Below, one piece after another: positions 44,947 through 54,347 of a DNA stretch of 64,000 bases. The stretch is from Sphingopyxis sp. Root154 (GTDB taxonomy: Bacteria > Pseudomonadota > Alphaproteobacteria > Sphingomonadales > Sphingomonadaceae). The notes beneath the pieces were generated by a model. That model did not search any database, was not told where the DNA came from, and saw only the letters and a program-made list of their open reading frames with translations. The stretch's first letter is position 1, and each line of letters opens with the position of its first letter. A program made the translations under genes and the position numbers. The DNA lies in contig NZ_LMGI01000001.1 in the NCBI RefSeq assembly GCF_001427105.1, positions 496,001-560,000 on the forward strand. Direction: 5' to 3'.

Positions 44947-45441
44947 ATGGAATTCAGGGCGAAGATCGAACGCAAAGGGATCAATCCCTATGTGCTCGTC
45001 AGCGCCGCGCGGGCGCGGCGGATCAAGGCCGGCTGGAAAAAGCCCCTGCCCGTCCTGGTCCAGGTGAACGGCCAGCCCGACCCGGCATGGCGGGTTAACA
45101 TGATGCCGGCGGGCGACGGGAGCTTTTACCTCTATCTCGACGGCATCGTCCGCAAGGCGTCGGGCACCGATGTTGGCGACACGGTCGACGTGTCGGTCGC
45201 CTTCGATCCCGCCTACCGCAGCGGCCCGCAAGACGAGATGCTGCCCGAATTTGCGGCTCGCCTCGATGAGGACGCCGGGGTCAGGGCCCGATGGGACGGC
45301 CTCGCGCCCAGTCTCCAGAAGGAAATCCTGCGTTACCTCGCCAATCTGAAATCGGAAGCGGCAAGGCGGCGCAACATCGATCGCGCGATCGGCGTCCTCG
45401 GCGGTGCGAAGGCGCGTTTTCTGGCGCGCGACTGGAACTAA
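44947..45441 (+). CDS. DUF1905 / YdeI-type protein
   Basis: 164 residues. The first ~90 are a DUF1905 beta domain (VLVQVNGQPDPAWRVNMMPAGDGSFYLYLDGIVRKASGTDVGDTVDVSVAFD). The end carries the YdeI/OmpD-associated helical motif (LAPSLQKEILRYLANLKSEAARRRNIDRAIGVL). Members are small cytosolic proteins of unclear role, sometimes linked to cationic-peptide tolerance. 12 bp after the transporter gene. Confidence 0.82.
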   Translation: MEFRAKIERKGINPYVLVSAARARRIKAGWKKPLPVLVQVNGQPDPAWRVNMMPAGDGSFYLYLDGIVRKASGTDVGDTVDVSVAFDPAYRSGPQDEMLPEFAARLDEDAGVRARWDGLAPSLQKEILRYLANLKSEAARRRNIDRAIGVLGGAKARFLARDWN

Positions 45442-45777
45442 GCGACGCGTCCCACACGGCGTCATCGCCGATGGCACAATGCGTTCGGCAACCGACGCCA
45501 TACCGGGCGCCGGGATGCCCACCGGGAGGCGCTTGCTCCCTGTAAATATGCGGGTGACCTGCCCCGCCTCATCGCACGATACGGACAATTCCGCGAGAAG
45601 CGGAACGTACGCAGCGGGCCATCGGATATGAACTCGGTGAAAGGCGCGCGCTTGGCCTCGCGCGTCTCGAACACCTTTCTAAAATGAAATGAAATTATTT
45701 AAGTTGTCATATGACTGATAATTGATAATGTGAGTCGGGAATGGCGCATCAAGCGCTGACGACGGGAGAATGGGCGC
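45442..45777. other. 336-bp intergenic region before the GntR regulator, with candidate operator
   Basis: No gene is convincing here. The proximal half is GC-rich like its surroundings. The last ~100 bp are clearly AT-rich (around AAATGAAATGAAATTATTTAA) and contain the perfect palindrome GTCATATGAC (45706-45715). This is probably the promoter-operator of the downstream regulator. Confidence 0.6.
45706..45715. promoter_or_regulatory. Palindrome GTCATATGAC, candidate GntR-family operator
   Basis: Perfect 10-base palindrome within an AT-rich promoter, 62 bp before the regulator's GTG. Its CATATGA core recurs as TATATGA twice before the TonB receptor gene (46609 and 46631), suggesting one regulator acts at both. 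Confidence 0.45.
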
Positions 45778-46551
45778 GTGAGGCAGGGCGGGACCGACGC
45801 TGTGCATGGCGATCGGCTGGCGCTTCGCAAGCGGCGGCCGTCGCTGGTCGACGCCGCTTGCGAACATATCCGCGCAAGCATCCTGTCCGGCGCGCACTGG
45901 CCCGGCTCGCAGCTTCCGACCGAGGCCGAATTCGTCGACGTGCTCGGCGTGAGCCGGACGGTCGTCCGCGAAGCGGTCGCCCGCCTCGCCGCTGCGGGAT
46001 TGGTCGAGGCACGACAGGGCAAAGGCCTCTTCGTCAGCGAGACCGCCCGCTATCAGGCATTCCAGATCACGCGCGAAGAGGTCGAAAATCTCAGCGACGT
46101 GATCCAGTTGCTCGAGCTGCGGCTCAGCGTCGAAACCGAAATGGCTGCGCTGGCCGCCGAACGGCGCAGCGAGGTCGATGTGATGAGCATGCGCCAGCAA
46201 CTCAAGGCGCTTGGCGAGGCGGCGATCGGCCTTGAGGATTCGGTCAAGGCCGACGTCGAGTTCCACAACGTCATCGCGCGGGCCAGCAAGAACACCTATT
46301 ACGCCAAACTGATCGATTTCCTGGGCGTCCGGCTGGTCCCGCCGCGCTCGCTCTATCTGCGTCAGGGGCAAAGCTATGTCGGCGCGCGGTACAAGGCGGT
46401 GATCAGCGAAGAGCATGAGGCGATCCTCGACGCGATCATCCGCCGTGATCCCGACGCCGCACGGGTGGCGGCGCGGAGCCATATGAGCAGCAGCCTCAAG
46501 CGGCACCGCGATTTGCAAGATTTCATGTCCTCGCACAGCCCAACGGGCTGA
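45778..46551 (+). CDS. GntR-family (FadR/FCD subfamily) transcriptional regulator
   Basis: 257 residues. The winged helix covers about 22-85 (GSQLPTEAEFVDVLGVSRTVVREAVARLAAAGLVEARQGKGLFV). The FCD ligand domain follows, with metal-site residues in DVEFHNVIARASKN and EEHEAILDAI. FCD regulators of this kind respond to sugar acids, uronates or other organic acids. The GTG start overlaps a tiny ATG frame (ATG GGC GCG TGA), which may couple translation. It sits upstream of the TonB receptor and is the likely regulator of the locus. Confidence 0.88.
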   Translation: MRQGGTDAVHGDRLALRKRRPSLVDAACEHIRASILSGAHWPGSQLPTEAEFVDVLGVSRTVVREAVARLAAAGLVEARQGKGLFVSETARYQAFQITREEVENLSDVIQLLELRLSVETEMAALAAERRSEVDVMSMRQQLKALGEAAIGLEDSVKADVEFHNVIARASKNTYYAKLIDFLGVRLVPPRSLYLRQGQSYVGARYKAVISEEHEAILDAIIRRDPDAARVAARSHMSSSLKRHRDLQDFMSSHSPTG

Positions 46552-46608
46552 ACCACCAACATCAATGACCTGAAGGACAACTCAGGCACCGCATTACGTC
46601 CAACAGAA

Positions 46609-46640
46609 TTATATGATCAATCTGCTTAACTTATATGATG
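46609..46640. promoter_or_regulatory. Twin TTATATGAT repeats upstream of the TonB receptor
   Basis: TTATATGAT at 46609 and again at 46631, 22 bp (about two helical turns) apart and ending 21 bp before the TTG start. The core resembles the palindrome before the GntR-type gene. Confidence 0.45.
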
Positions 46641-46659
46641 TCTTACAGGGAGAGGTCCA

Positions 46660-49443
46660 TTGAAGATTAGTCTTCGCGCTTCCGTGGCGCTGATTGCGCT
46701 CGCCAGCGGCGCACATATCGCAGAGGCGCAAACCGCGCCGGCGGCCGAACCGTCCGCAAATCAGTCAGCCGTGGCTACGGCGCCAAGTGATGCGCAGGAT
46801 GGCGAGGACATCGTCGTCACCGGCATCCGCCAGAGCCTTGCCCGCGCCGCCGAGATCAAGCGCGAGTCGACCGCAGTGGTCGATTCGATCGTCGCCGAGG
46901 ATATCGGCAAGCTTCCCGACATGACGACCGCGTCGGCGCTCCAGCGCGTGCCAGGGGTGCAGGTGGTTGTGGGCGGCAACAACGAAATCGTCGGCGCGCG
47001 CATTCGCGGCCTCGACGACATCATCACCACGCTCAACGGACGCGAGATTTTCACCGGTGTCGGTCGCGGCTTCTCGTTTCAGGATCTGCCGGCCGAAGCG
47101 CTTGCCGGCGTCGACGTCTACAAGTCCAATTCGGCCGAACGGCTCGAAGGCGGCGTGGCGGGCGGCGTCAATATGCGCCTGCGCCGCGCGCTCGACTTCA
47201 AGGAGCTGACGATCGCGGGCAGCGCGCGGGCGACCTATCTGCAGGAGGCCGGTTCAAAGAATACCTATAATCCGGCGGTAAGCCTGCTCGTCGCCAACCG
47301 CTGGGACGCAGGCGAAGGCGAGATCGCGGCGATGGCCAGCGTCTCCTATCAACGCAACAAATATGCCCGGCCGGTCGCGTGGAACGACTGGACACGCGCG
47401 ACCAGCGCCGGCCCCGCCGGCTCGCCCCAGAACCTGCACTCGCCCACCGGCTTCGCCGCGGCGATCGAATTCGGCAAATACGAACGCCCGCAGGCCAATT
47501 TCTCGCTCGAATGGGCGCCTGACACCGACACCAAAATCTATGTCGAAGGCCTGTTCGCCGGCTATCGTGGCGACGTCTATCAGGCACGCCCGACCTTCCG
47601 CGCCTTCACCGGCACGTCGTTTGAAGCGACCGCCGGCGATACCTGCGAAGATTTCGCGGTCGGACCCGACGGCTATTATTCGGGCAATGTGCGCAGCCCG
47701 ACCAATCCGACGGGCACCGGCACGATCCGCCAGCTGTGCAACGCCACCGGCTACACGGCGCGCAACCTCGAATATTATACCGCAACCGTCGCCAACAAGG
47801 CGCGCACCGACATCTATGTGATCGCCACCGGCTTCAACAAGGAGATCGGCGCGCTCACCTGGAATACCGACATCTCCTATGAAACCTCGACCAACAGGAA
47901 CAACAGCTTTCGCGTCGATATAGGCAAGCGCATCGCCGAACTGGTCCAGGTCCGCGATAACAATCACGAGGTGCAGGCAACGATGCCCGGCAATCCCATG
48001 AACGACCCGGCCGGTCTGGCGTTCGTCAATGGCATGACCGAAGACATCAACCGTAGCCGCGGCACATTGTGGTCGGTCATGAGCGACGCCAAATACGACT
48101 TCGACGGGTTCCTCGACTATGTCCAGGCAGGCGTTCGCGTCGCGAGGCGCAAGGCTGGGTTCGAGCAGTATCTCGGCGGCCCGCCGGCACCCGGCGGTTC
48201 GTTCGCGACCCCGCTGGCCAGCGCCGGCCTCCCCACCGATATTCTGTCGCAGGCTCCCGGGGTGCCGCAAATGAATGACGGCGCATCCTTCCTGCAGATC
48301 GACCCAAGATATCTGACGCAGGAAGCGATCAAGCGGCAGCTGCGGACGCTATACCGCATCTCGCCGGATACGCCCGCCTTCGACCCGACGCGCGACTATG
48401 ATGCGCAGGAAAAAAGCTATGCCGGCTTCCTGCAGGCGGGATATAAATTCTCGCTGACCGATGCGATCTCGGTCGACGGCATGGTTGGCGCCCGCCTGAC
48501 CCGCACCGACCGCGACATCGCGGGGTCGGGCCGCGTGACCGATCCGGCGACGGGCACGTCGCGCGTCGTGCTGGTCAATCGGTCGACCAGCGACACGGAT
48601 CTGCTGCCCAACGCCAGCGCACGCATCGAGTTCGGTGGCGGCCTCCAGGCGCGTTTCAATTACTCGAAGACACTGTCGCGGCCCAGCTTCGGCCAGCTCA
48701 ACCCCGGCCTCAGCTATGTCGTCTCTTACGTCAACACGATCCAGAACTCCGGATCGGGCGGCAACCCCGACCTCCGGCCGCAGAAGGCCGACAGCTTCGA
48801 TGCGTCGCTCGAATATTATTTCGGCCGCAGCAACTATGTCTCGGTGGTCGGCTTCTATCGCGACATCACCGACCGCATCATCAACGGGACCGAGGTCCGC
48901 ACGATCGACGGCCTGCAATATGTGATCTCGACCCCCCGCAACCTGGGTTCCGCCAAGATCAAGGGCGTCGAAGTGGGTGGCCAGCTGTTCCTCGACTTCC
49001 TTCCCGAAGGGCTCGATGGCGCGGGCGTGATCGGGAACTTCACAGTCATCGACAGCGAGGTGACGACCCCCGGCGACCGGCTTGAGGGCCTGCCGCTGCT
49101 CGGCGTCTCCAAATACAATTACAACATCGGCCTGATTTACGAGAAATACGGCATCTCGGCGCGGATGATCTACACCTATCGCTCCAAATATTTCGACGGC
49201 GATATTACCAATGGCCTCTCGCTCCGGCCGGTCTCGATCCCCGTGGGGCTCAACGGCATTCGCGCCGCGGGGCGACTCGACTTCGGCCTGAATTACGATG
49301 TGACGCCGAATATCACGGTCAGCCTCGCCGGCACGAACATCACCGGCCAGAAGACGCGCAACTTCGAATCGCGCGAGGATTTCGTCCGCGAAGTGCGGAA
49401 CGACGACACGACCTACTCGCTCGGCGTCCGCTTCAACTTCTGA
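46660..49443 (+). CDS. TonB-dependent receptor
   Basis: 927 residues from a TTG preceded by GGGAGAGG. The signal peptide ends near IAEAQT. The TonB box region reads DGEDIVVTGIRQSLARAAEIK. Then come the plug (IGKLPDMTTASALQRVPGVQV, VGARIRGLDDIITTLNGRE) and a barrel closing with ...SLGVRFNF. This is the Caulobacter/sphingomonad type of receptor that often imports oligosaccharides. It lacks an STN domain, so it is a transporter only. It is followed by the PHP-like enzyme after 43 bp. Confidence 0.93.
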   Translation: MKISLRASVALIALASGAHIAEAQTAPAAEPSANQSAVATAPSDAQDGEDIVVTGIRQSLARAAEIKRESTAVVDSIVAEDIGKLPDMTTASALQRVPGVQVVVGGNNEIVGARIRGLDDIITTLNGREIFTGVGRGFSFQDLPAEALAGVDVYKSNSAERLEGGVAGGVNMRLRRALDFKELTIAGSARATYLQEAGSKNTYNPAVSLLVANRWDAGEGEIAAMASVSYQRNKYARPVAWNDWTRATSAGPAGSPQNLHSPTGFAAAIEFGKYERPQANFSLEWAPDTDTKIYVEGLFAGYRGDVYQARPTFRAFTGTSFEATAGDTCEDFAVGPDGYYSGNVRSPTNPTGTGTIRQLCNATGYTARNLEYYTATVANKARTDIYVIATGFNKEIGALTWNTDISYETSTNRNNSFRVDIGKRIAELVQVRDNNHEVQATMPGNPMNDPAGLAFVNGMTEDINRSRGTLWSVMSDAKYDFDGFLDYVQAGVRVARRKAGFEQYLGGPPAPGGSFATPLASAGLPTDILSQAPGVPQMNDGASFLQIDPRYLTQEAIKRQLRTLYRISPDTPAFDPTRDYDAQEKSYAGFLQAGYKFSLTDAISVDGMVGARLTRTDRDIAGSGRVTDPATGTSRVVLVNRSTSDTDLLPNASARIEFGGGLQARFNYSKTLSRPSFGQLNPGLSYVVSYVNTIQNSGSGGNPDLRPQKADSFDASLEYYFGRSNYVSVVGFYRDITDRIINGTEVRTIDGLQYVISTPRNLGSAKIKGVEVGGQLFLDFLPEGLDGAGVIGNFTVIDSEVTTPGDRLEGLPLLGVSKYNYNIGLIYEKYGISARMIYTYRSKYFDGDITNGLSLRPVSIPVGLNGIRAAGRLDFGLNYDVTPNITVSLAGTNITGQKTRNFESREDFVREVRNDDTTYSLGVRFNF

Positions 49444-49486
49444 CCCCGATGACGGCACCGCGAATGACGAAAAACAGGAGGATGGT

Positions 49487-51643
49487 TTGAACAGGAAACG
49501 GATTTTCACCGCGCTCGCGCTGGCAACCGCGCTGACGGCGGGCAGCTTGGCGACAGCCGGCGCGGCGCACGCGCAGGGGGCCGCAACGGTTCTCAACGCG
49601 CCCGACAAGGCGCTGCCCGGCGACGTGCGCGTTGCGCGGACGCAGGACTCGGTGACGATCGACTGGCCCTCGGCGCAGGGCGAGCGCGCGCAGCTCGCTT
49701 TGTCGCTCGATCCCGGCAAGCCGCTGATCGAGGCGGTCTCGATCGCCGGCAAGACGGTGCTTGGCGGAATCGATCCGGCCGGCGTGGTCACCGTCGGCAC
49801 GCGCGATCTCAAAGAAGGCTGGACGGTCTTCTTCGACAATCCGCGGACACGGCCGTTCGAAAGCTTCCCGCTGACGCTGGCACGCAGCGACATCACCGTG
49901 CGCGCGGAGGGCGGCTATACCAAGGTGATCGTCGGCGGCGCGGCCGCCGGGCCGTTCTCCGGCACTTATCAATTCACGATCTATCCGGGCTCGCGGCTGG
50001 TGCGCGCATCGATGGTGATGGCCACGCAGCGCCCAGCCACCGCCTACACCTTCGATGCCGGGCTCAGCGTGGCATCCTCAGCCGCATTGCCGTGGCGCTC
50101 GATCGCCTTCACCGACACCGAAGATGCGATGGTGCGCAAGGAAGGCGATGCATCGCGCAAACCCGCGGTCTCGCCCAAGGTACGCGCCCGTATGATCGTC
50201 GCAGAGGGTGTCGCGGGCGGGTCGCTGGGCGTCGTCCCGCCGCCGCACCAATATTATTACCCGCTCGATTACGCCAACAACGACAATTCGGCATGGTATG
50301 GCAACGATTACCGCAACCTTGCCGGGCGCACGAGCTTCGGCGTGCGCCAGACGCTCGAGGGCGATCGGCGCTACGTGCCGTGGGTCAACGCCCCGCCGGG
50401 CACGACGCAGGACATGGGCGTGTTTCTGCTACCCGACAGTGGCGACGCCGCCAGCGTCACCAAGGCTGCGCTCGCCTATACCCGCGGCGACCGTTTCAAG
50501 GCGCTCGACGGGCACCGCACCTTCACCAGCCACTATCATGTCGAACACACCGAAGCCTTTCTGAACACGGCGCGGTTCCAGCAATCGACGGGCGTACCCG
50601 ACGGGCTGGAGTCCCCGGCCTTCGTCAAGCGCTTCAAGGACATGAACGTCGAGATCGTCCATCTCGCCGAGCTTCATCTCGGCCGCGAGGCGCTCGATCG
50701 CGCCGGCGACCGGCTGACCTTGCTCAAGACGATGCACGCGGAGACCGCGCGGCTGTCGGACGAAAAGCTGCTGCTGCTCCCGGGCGAGGAGCCCAACGTC
50801 CAGCTCGGCGGGCACTGGATCAGCTTCTTCCCCAAGCCGGTCTATTGGACGCTCGACCGCAAGGAGGGGCAGCCCTTCGTCGAAACCGATCCCAAGCTCG
50901 GCAAAATCTATCATGTCGGCTCGCAGGAGGATGTCCTGAAGCTGATGCAGGAAGAGAAGGGGCTGATGTGGACCGCGCATCCACGGATCAAGGGCTCGTA
51001 CGGCTTCCCCGACAAGCACAAGGACACACCCTTCTTCAAAAGCGACCGCTTCCTCGGCGGTGCGTGGAAGAATATGCCGTCGGACTATTCGCTGCCACGC
51101 CTCGGCACGCGGGTGCTCGACACGCTCGACGACATGAACAACTGGGCGGCGAAACCGTCCGAGCGCAAATTCGCCCCCGGCGAGGTCGACGTGTTTCAGA
51201 TCTCCGACGAGAGCGAGCTCTATGCGCATATGAACATCAACTATCTCCGGCTTGACGGGCCATTGCCGCGCTATTCCGACGGCTGGCAGGGCGTGCTCGA
51301 CGCGCTGCGCGGCGGCCGCTTCTTCACAACCACCGGCGAAGTGCTGATCCCCGAATTCACGATCGACGGCGCGAAGAGCGGCGAGGAAGCCGCATTCGGA
51401 CGCAACGCCGTGGTGCGGGCGAAGATCGAATGGACCTTCCCGCCCGCCTTCGCGGAGATCGTCAGCGGCGACGGCGCCAAGGTCTATCGCGAGCGCATCG
51501 ACCTGACCGGCGCCGCGCCCTTCGGCACGCGCGCGATCGAAAAGCGCATCGATCTCAGCGGCCGCAAATGGGCGCGCATCGAGGTGTGGGACGTTGCGAC
51601 GAACGGCGCCTACACGCCCCCGGTATTCCTGAAAGGGAAATAA
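49487..51643 (+). CDS. Exported PHP-like (CehA/McbA-type) metallohydrolase
   Basis: 718 residues from TTG, with AGGAGG just upstream. Signal peptide ends near AHAQG. Residues of about 35-330 are beta-rich without a motif I know. The second half holds PHP-type metal ligands: SHYHVEH (His349, His351, His354), [13 protein letters not shown] (Glu434-Glu435), GGH (His443) and WTAHPR (His498). A terminal [16 protein letters not shown] stretch is also seen in CehA/McbA-family proteins. Probably a periplasmic metal-dependent hydrolase of a phosphoester, carbamate or sugar-linked bond. Substrate unknown. An inverted repeat separates it from kduI. Confidence 0.72.
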   Translation: MNRKRIFTALALATALTAGSLATAGAAHAQGAATVLNAPDKALPGDVRVARTQDSVTIDWPSAQGERAQLALSLDPGKPLIEAVSIAGKTVLGGIDPAGVVTVGTRDLKEGWTVFFDNPRTRPFESFPLTLARSDITVRAEGGYTKVIVGGAAAGPFSGTYQFTIYPGSRLVRASMVMATQRPATAYTFDAGLSVASSAALPWRSIAFTDTEDAMVRKEGDASRKPAVSPKVRARMIVAEGVAGGSLGVVPPPHQYYYPLDYANNDNSAWYGNDYRNLAGRTSFGVRQTLEGDRRYVPWVNAPPGTTQDMGVFLLPDSGDAASVTKAALAYTRGDRFKALDGHRTFTSHYHVEHTEAFLNTARFQQSTGVPDGLESPAFVKRFKDMNVEIVHLAELHLGREALDRAGDRLTLLKTMHAETARLSDEKLLLLPGEEPNVQLGGHWISFFPKPVYWTLDRKEGQPFVETDPKLGKIYHVGSQEDVLKLMQEEKGLMWTAHPRIKGSYGFPDKHKDTPFFKSDRFLGGAWKNMPSDYSLPRLGTRVLDTLDDMNNWAAKPSERKFAPGEVDVFQISDESELYAHMNINYLRLDGPLPRYSDGWQGVLDALRGGRFFTTTGEVLIPEFTIDGAKSGEEAAFGRNAVVRAKIEWTFPPAFAEIVSGDGAKVYRERIDLTGAAPFGTRAIEKRIDLSGRKWARIEVWDVATNGAYTPPVFLKGK

Positions 51644-51657
51644 GAACCTCCCCTGCC

Positions 51658-51697
51658 CGTGCAGTCGTCATCGCTTTCGCGCCCTGACGACTGCACG
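51658..51697 (+). terminator. 13-bp perfect stem-loop between the PHP-like gene and kduI
   Basis: CGTGCAGTCGTCA (51658-51670) and TGACGACTGCACG (51685-51697) around a 14-base loop, then TGGCCTTTTG. It lies 14 bp after a stop codon and 55 bp before kduI. The T-run is short, so partial termination or mRNA 3'-end protection is more likely than full stop. Confidence 0.6.
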
Positions 51698-51752
51698 TGG
51701 CCTTTTGAACCCGGAACGGTGCCGGCCGGCCCGGTCCTTCTTCGGAGCAGCC

Positions 51753-52595
51753 ATGTTCGATCGAACCTATTACGCCACCCATCCCGACATGATGGCGTGC
51801 GTGTCCAATGACGAATTGCGCGATCGCTATCTCATTCAGAATTTGTTCCGCCCCGACACATGCGTGCTCAACTATACGCATGCCGATCGGCTGGTAATCG
51901 GCGGCGTGCTGGTCGAGAGCGGGAGCGTCTGCCTGCCCGATCAATCGGAACCCGCGTCGGCGGCCGGCCACCCGTTCCTCGAGCGGCGCGAGCTTGGCAT
52001 TGTCAATGTCGGCCGCGCCGAAGGAACCGTGACCGTCGATGGCGAGGCGTTCCCGCTCGGCGCGAAGGACAGCCTCTACGTCACGATGGGCGCCAAAGAC
52101 GTCCGCTTCTCGGGCGATGGCGCGCGTTTCTACCTCGCCTCCTCGCCCGCCCACCGCGCCTTCGAGACGCGAAAGCTGCCGCTCGCCAGCGCCAAGATAC
52201 TCGAGCGCGGCAGCCTCAAGGAAGCGAACGACCGGACGATCCATCAGCTCGTCATCCCGGGCGTGTGCGACAGCGCGCAGCTGGCGATGGGCCTCACGAT
52301 CCTCAAGCCGGGAAGCGTGTGGAACACGATGCCGCCGCACGTGCACGAACGCCGGAGCGAGATTTATTTCTACTTCGATCTCGACGATCCCACGCAAGGC
52401 CGGGTGATGCACTTCATGGGTCAGGGCGACGCCACGCGTCATATCGTCATGGCCGACGGCGAGGCGGTGATCTCCCCGCCCTGGTCGATCCACATGGGCG
52501 CCGGCACCAGCGCCTACGCGTTCATCTGGGTCATGGCGGGCGAGAACCAGGACTATGACGACATGAACGTCCTCGACATCTGTCAGCTCGCCTAA
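51753..52595 (+). CDS. kduI: 5-dehydro-4-deoxy-D-glucuronate isomerase
   Basis: 280 residues. It isomerises 5-keto-4-deoxyuronate, the product of unsaturated uronate from pectin, alginate or glycosaminoglycan cleavage, to 3-deoxy-D-glycero-2,5-hexodiulosonate. Zinc ligands sit as in the E. coli enzyme: His196, His198 and Glu203 in [15 protein letters not shown], and His247 in PPWSIHMG. The start is [12 protein letters not shown] with CGGAG upstream. The next enzyme of the route, KduD, is not in this window. No signal peptide, so cytosolic. Confidence 0.94.
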   Translation: MFDRTYYATHPDMMACVSNDELRDRYLIQNLFRPDTCVLNYTHADRLVIGGVLVESGSVCLPDQSEPASAAGHPFLERRELGIVNVGRAEGTVTVDGEAFPLGAKDSLYVTMGAKDVRFSGDGARFYLASSPAHRAFETRKLPLASAKILERGSLKEANDRTIHQLVIPGVCDSAQLAMGLTILKPGSVWNTMPPHVHERRSEIYFYFDLDDPTQGRVMHFMGQGDATRHIVMADGEAVISPPWSIHMGAGTSAYAFIWVMAGENQDYDDMNVLDICQLA

Positions 52596-52702
52596 CCTAC
52601 TGATATTTAACCGGTAATCTCCAGAAACGGCGAGCGACGGCCTTCAGGCGTCGCAGCGGAGGCGGATCGAGCGGAATTAAACAACCTGATTCAGCATCGC
52701 GG

Positions 52703-53320
52703 TTGACGGAAACATCGCGGTCGGGCCTCTTAGAGGGTGAGAGGAGCGAAACGACGGAACGCGAGGCGCTAGCCGAGTGGGTGGGACGCGAGATCCTGCC
52801 GCACGAACGCGACCTGCGGCTATGGCTGCAGCGACGGCTCGTCGCCGCGGCCGACGTGGAGGACATCGTGCAGGAATGTTATTGCCGCCTTGCCCAGCTC
52901 GATGACGTCGCGCACGTCGCGACGCCGCGCGCCTATCTGTTCACCATGGCGCGCAACCTGGCGCAGCGGCAGCGCAAGCATGCACGCGTCGTCCGGATCG
53001 AAGCGCTGGCGGAAACCTTCGATGCCGAAGCGGAAAGCGACCAGCTCTCGCCCGAGCGGTTCGCCGCGGCACGACAAGAGCTCGAACGCGTACAGGCGGC
53101 GCTCTCCACCCTGCCCGAGCGCGCCCGGCGGATTTTCCTCATGCGCCGGGTCGAAGGGCTGACCCAAAAGGAAATCGCGGCGGCGATGGGCGTGAGCGAG
53201 GCGGTGGTCGAGAATGATGCGAGCCGCAGCCTGCGCGCGATCCTGAAGCTGATCACCGAGCCGGAACCCGAACAGGGAAGATTGTCGGACGGAGGCGTTG
53301 CGCATGCGCGATCACGCTGA
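52703..53320 (+). CDS. ECF RNA polymerase sigma factor (FecI-type)
   Basis: About 205 residues from a TTG; the exact start is uncertain because no clear Shine-Dalgarno is visible. Region 2 includes ADVEDIVQECYCRLAQL and ATPRAYLFTMARNLA. Region 4 reads LPERARRIFLMRRVEGLTQKEIAAAMGVSEAVVENDASRSLRAI. The FecR-like gene overlaps its end by 17 bp, and an STN-domain receptor follows. That is the standard cell-surface signalling trio. Likely targets are the receptor and FAD oxidoreductase genes downstream. Confidence 0.9.
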   Translation: MTETSRSGLLEGERSETTEREALAEWVGREILPHERDLRLWLQRRLVAAADVEDIVQECYCRLAQLDDVAHVATPRAYLFTMARNLAQRQRKHARVVRIEALAETFDAEAESDQLSPERFAAARQELERVQAALSTLPERARRIFLMRRVEGLTQKEIAAAMGVSEAVVENDASRSLRAILKLITEPEPEQGRLSDGGVAHARSR

Positions 53321-54269
53321 AGAGGCCGCCGCCTGGGCACTGCGTCACCCGCTCGATGCGACCGGACGCGCCGAGCTCGAGGCATGGCTGGCACAGGATC
53401 GCCGCCACGCCGGTGCGCTGCTCCGCGCGCAGGCGGGATTGAGTGCGATCGACCGTGCGGTGGCAGAGCGCGCGGTGACAGCGGGCGAGCCTATCGATGT
53501 TGCGTGCGCTCTTCCCCCCGCGACCGCGCCGACGCGGCGGTGGCTGCTCGCGGGCGGTGCCGGCGCGATGGCGGCGGGGATTGCCGGGATCGTCGCCTGG
53601 CCGCACCTGATGGTCGAGCGCGTAACGACCGCACGCGGCGAGATCAGGCGGCTGCCGCTCGCTGACGGCTCGGTTGCCACGATCGACACCAGCAGCAGTT
53701 TGCGCGTCGCCATGGCGGGCGACGCCCGCCGCATCGCACTCCAGGAAGGGCAGGCGTGGTTTCAGGTCGCCAAGGATCGCAAGCGCCCCTTTGTCGTCGA
53801 TGCCGGCATCGCGCAGGTGCGCGCGGTCGGCACCGCCTTCTCGGTGCGCCGCACAGGCAGCGGCGTGCGCGTCGCCGTCACCGAAGGCAGGGTGGCCGCC
53901 TGGGCGACGGACAGCGGCGGGACGATGACGATCCTGGAGGCGGGGCAATATGCCACCTTCCGGCCCGGCGCGGCCGCGCCCGAAATCGCGACCGAGCCCG
54001 CCGCGATCGAGCGATCGCTGGCGTGGCGCAGCGGCGAGATCTCGCTGGAAAACGAGACGCTGGGCAGCGCGGTCGAACAATTCAACCGATACAATCGCCA
54101 GCAACTGGTGATCGCGGACCCCGATCTGGCGAGTGCGCGGCTCGTGGGGCTTTTCCAGGTCGACCGCCCCGCCGATTTCGCTGCGACGTTGACCGCCTCG
54201 CTCGACGTCACCGTCACCACCACCCCGGGCGAGATCCGGCTGGCGCGAAAAAAGAACCCGCTACCCTGA
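53304..54269 (+). CDS. FecR-family anti-sigma regulator
   Basis: 321 residues from ATG 53304, eight bases after GGAGG; a TTG two codons earlier is too close to that signal. The cytosolic N-terminus (EEAAAWALRHPLDATGRAELEAWLAQDRRHAGAL) is the sigma-binding DUF4880-type domain. One membrane helix follows (about residues 82-102). The periplasmic FecR domain has TARGEIRRLPLADGSVATIDTSSSLRV and GQAWFQVAKDRKRPFVVDAG. It passes receptor state to the sigma factor. Confidence 0.9.
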   Translation: MRDHAEEAAAWALRHPLDATGRAELEAWLAQDRRHAGALLRAQAGLSAIDRAVAERAVTAGEPIDVACALPPATAPTRRWLLAGGAGAMAAGIAGIVAWPHLMVERVTTARGEIRRLPLADGSVATIDTSSSLRVAMAGDARRIALQEGQAWFQVAKDRKRPFVVDAGIAQVRAVGTAFSVRRTGSGVRVAVTEGRVAAWATDSGGTMTILEAGQYATFRPGAAAPEIATEPAAIERSLAWRSGEISLENETLGSAVEQFNRYNRQQLVIADPDLASARLVGLFQVDRPADFAATLTASLDVTVTTTPGEIRLARKKNPLP

Positions 54270-54347
54270 CGGAAACCCGCCGGCGCGGACTCTTGGTATC
54301 GAGAGCGCACCGGCAATAGGGCGCCCGATGAAAAGGGGAGGATCGAA

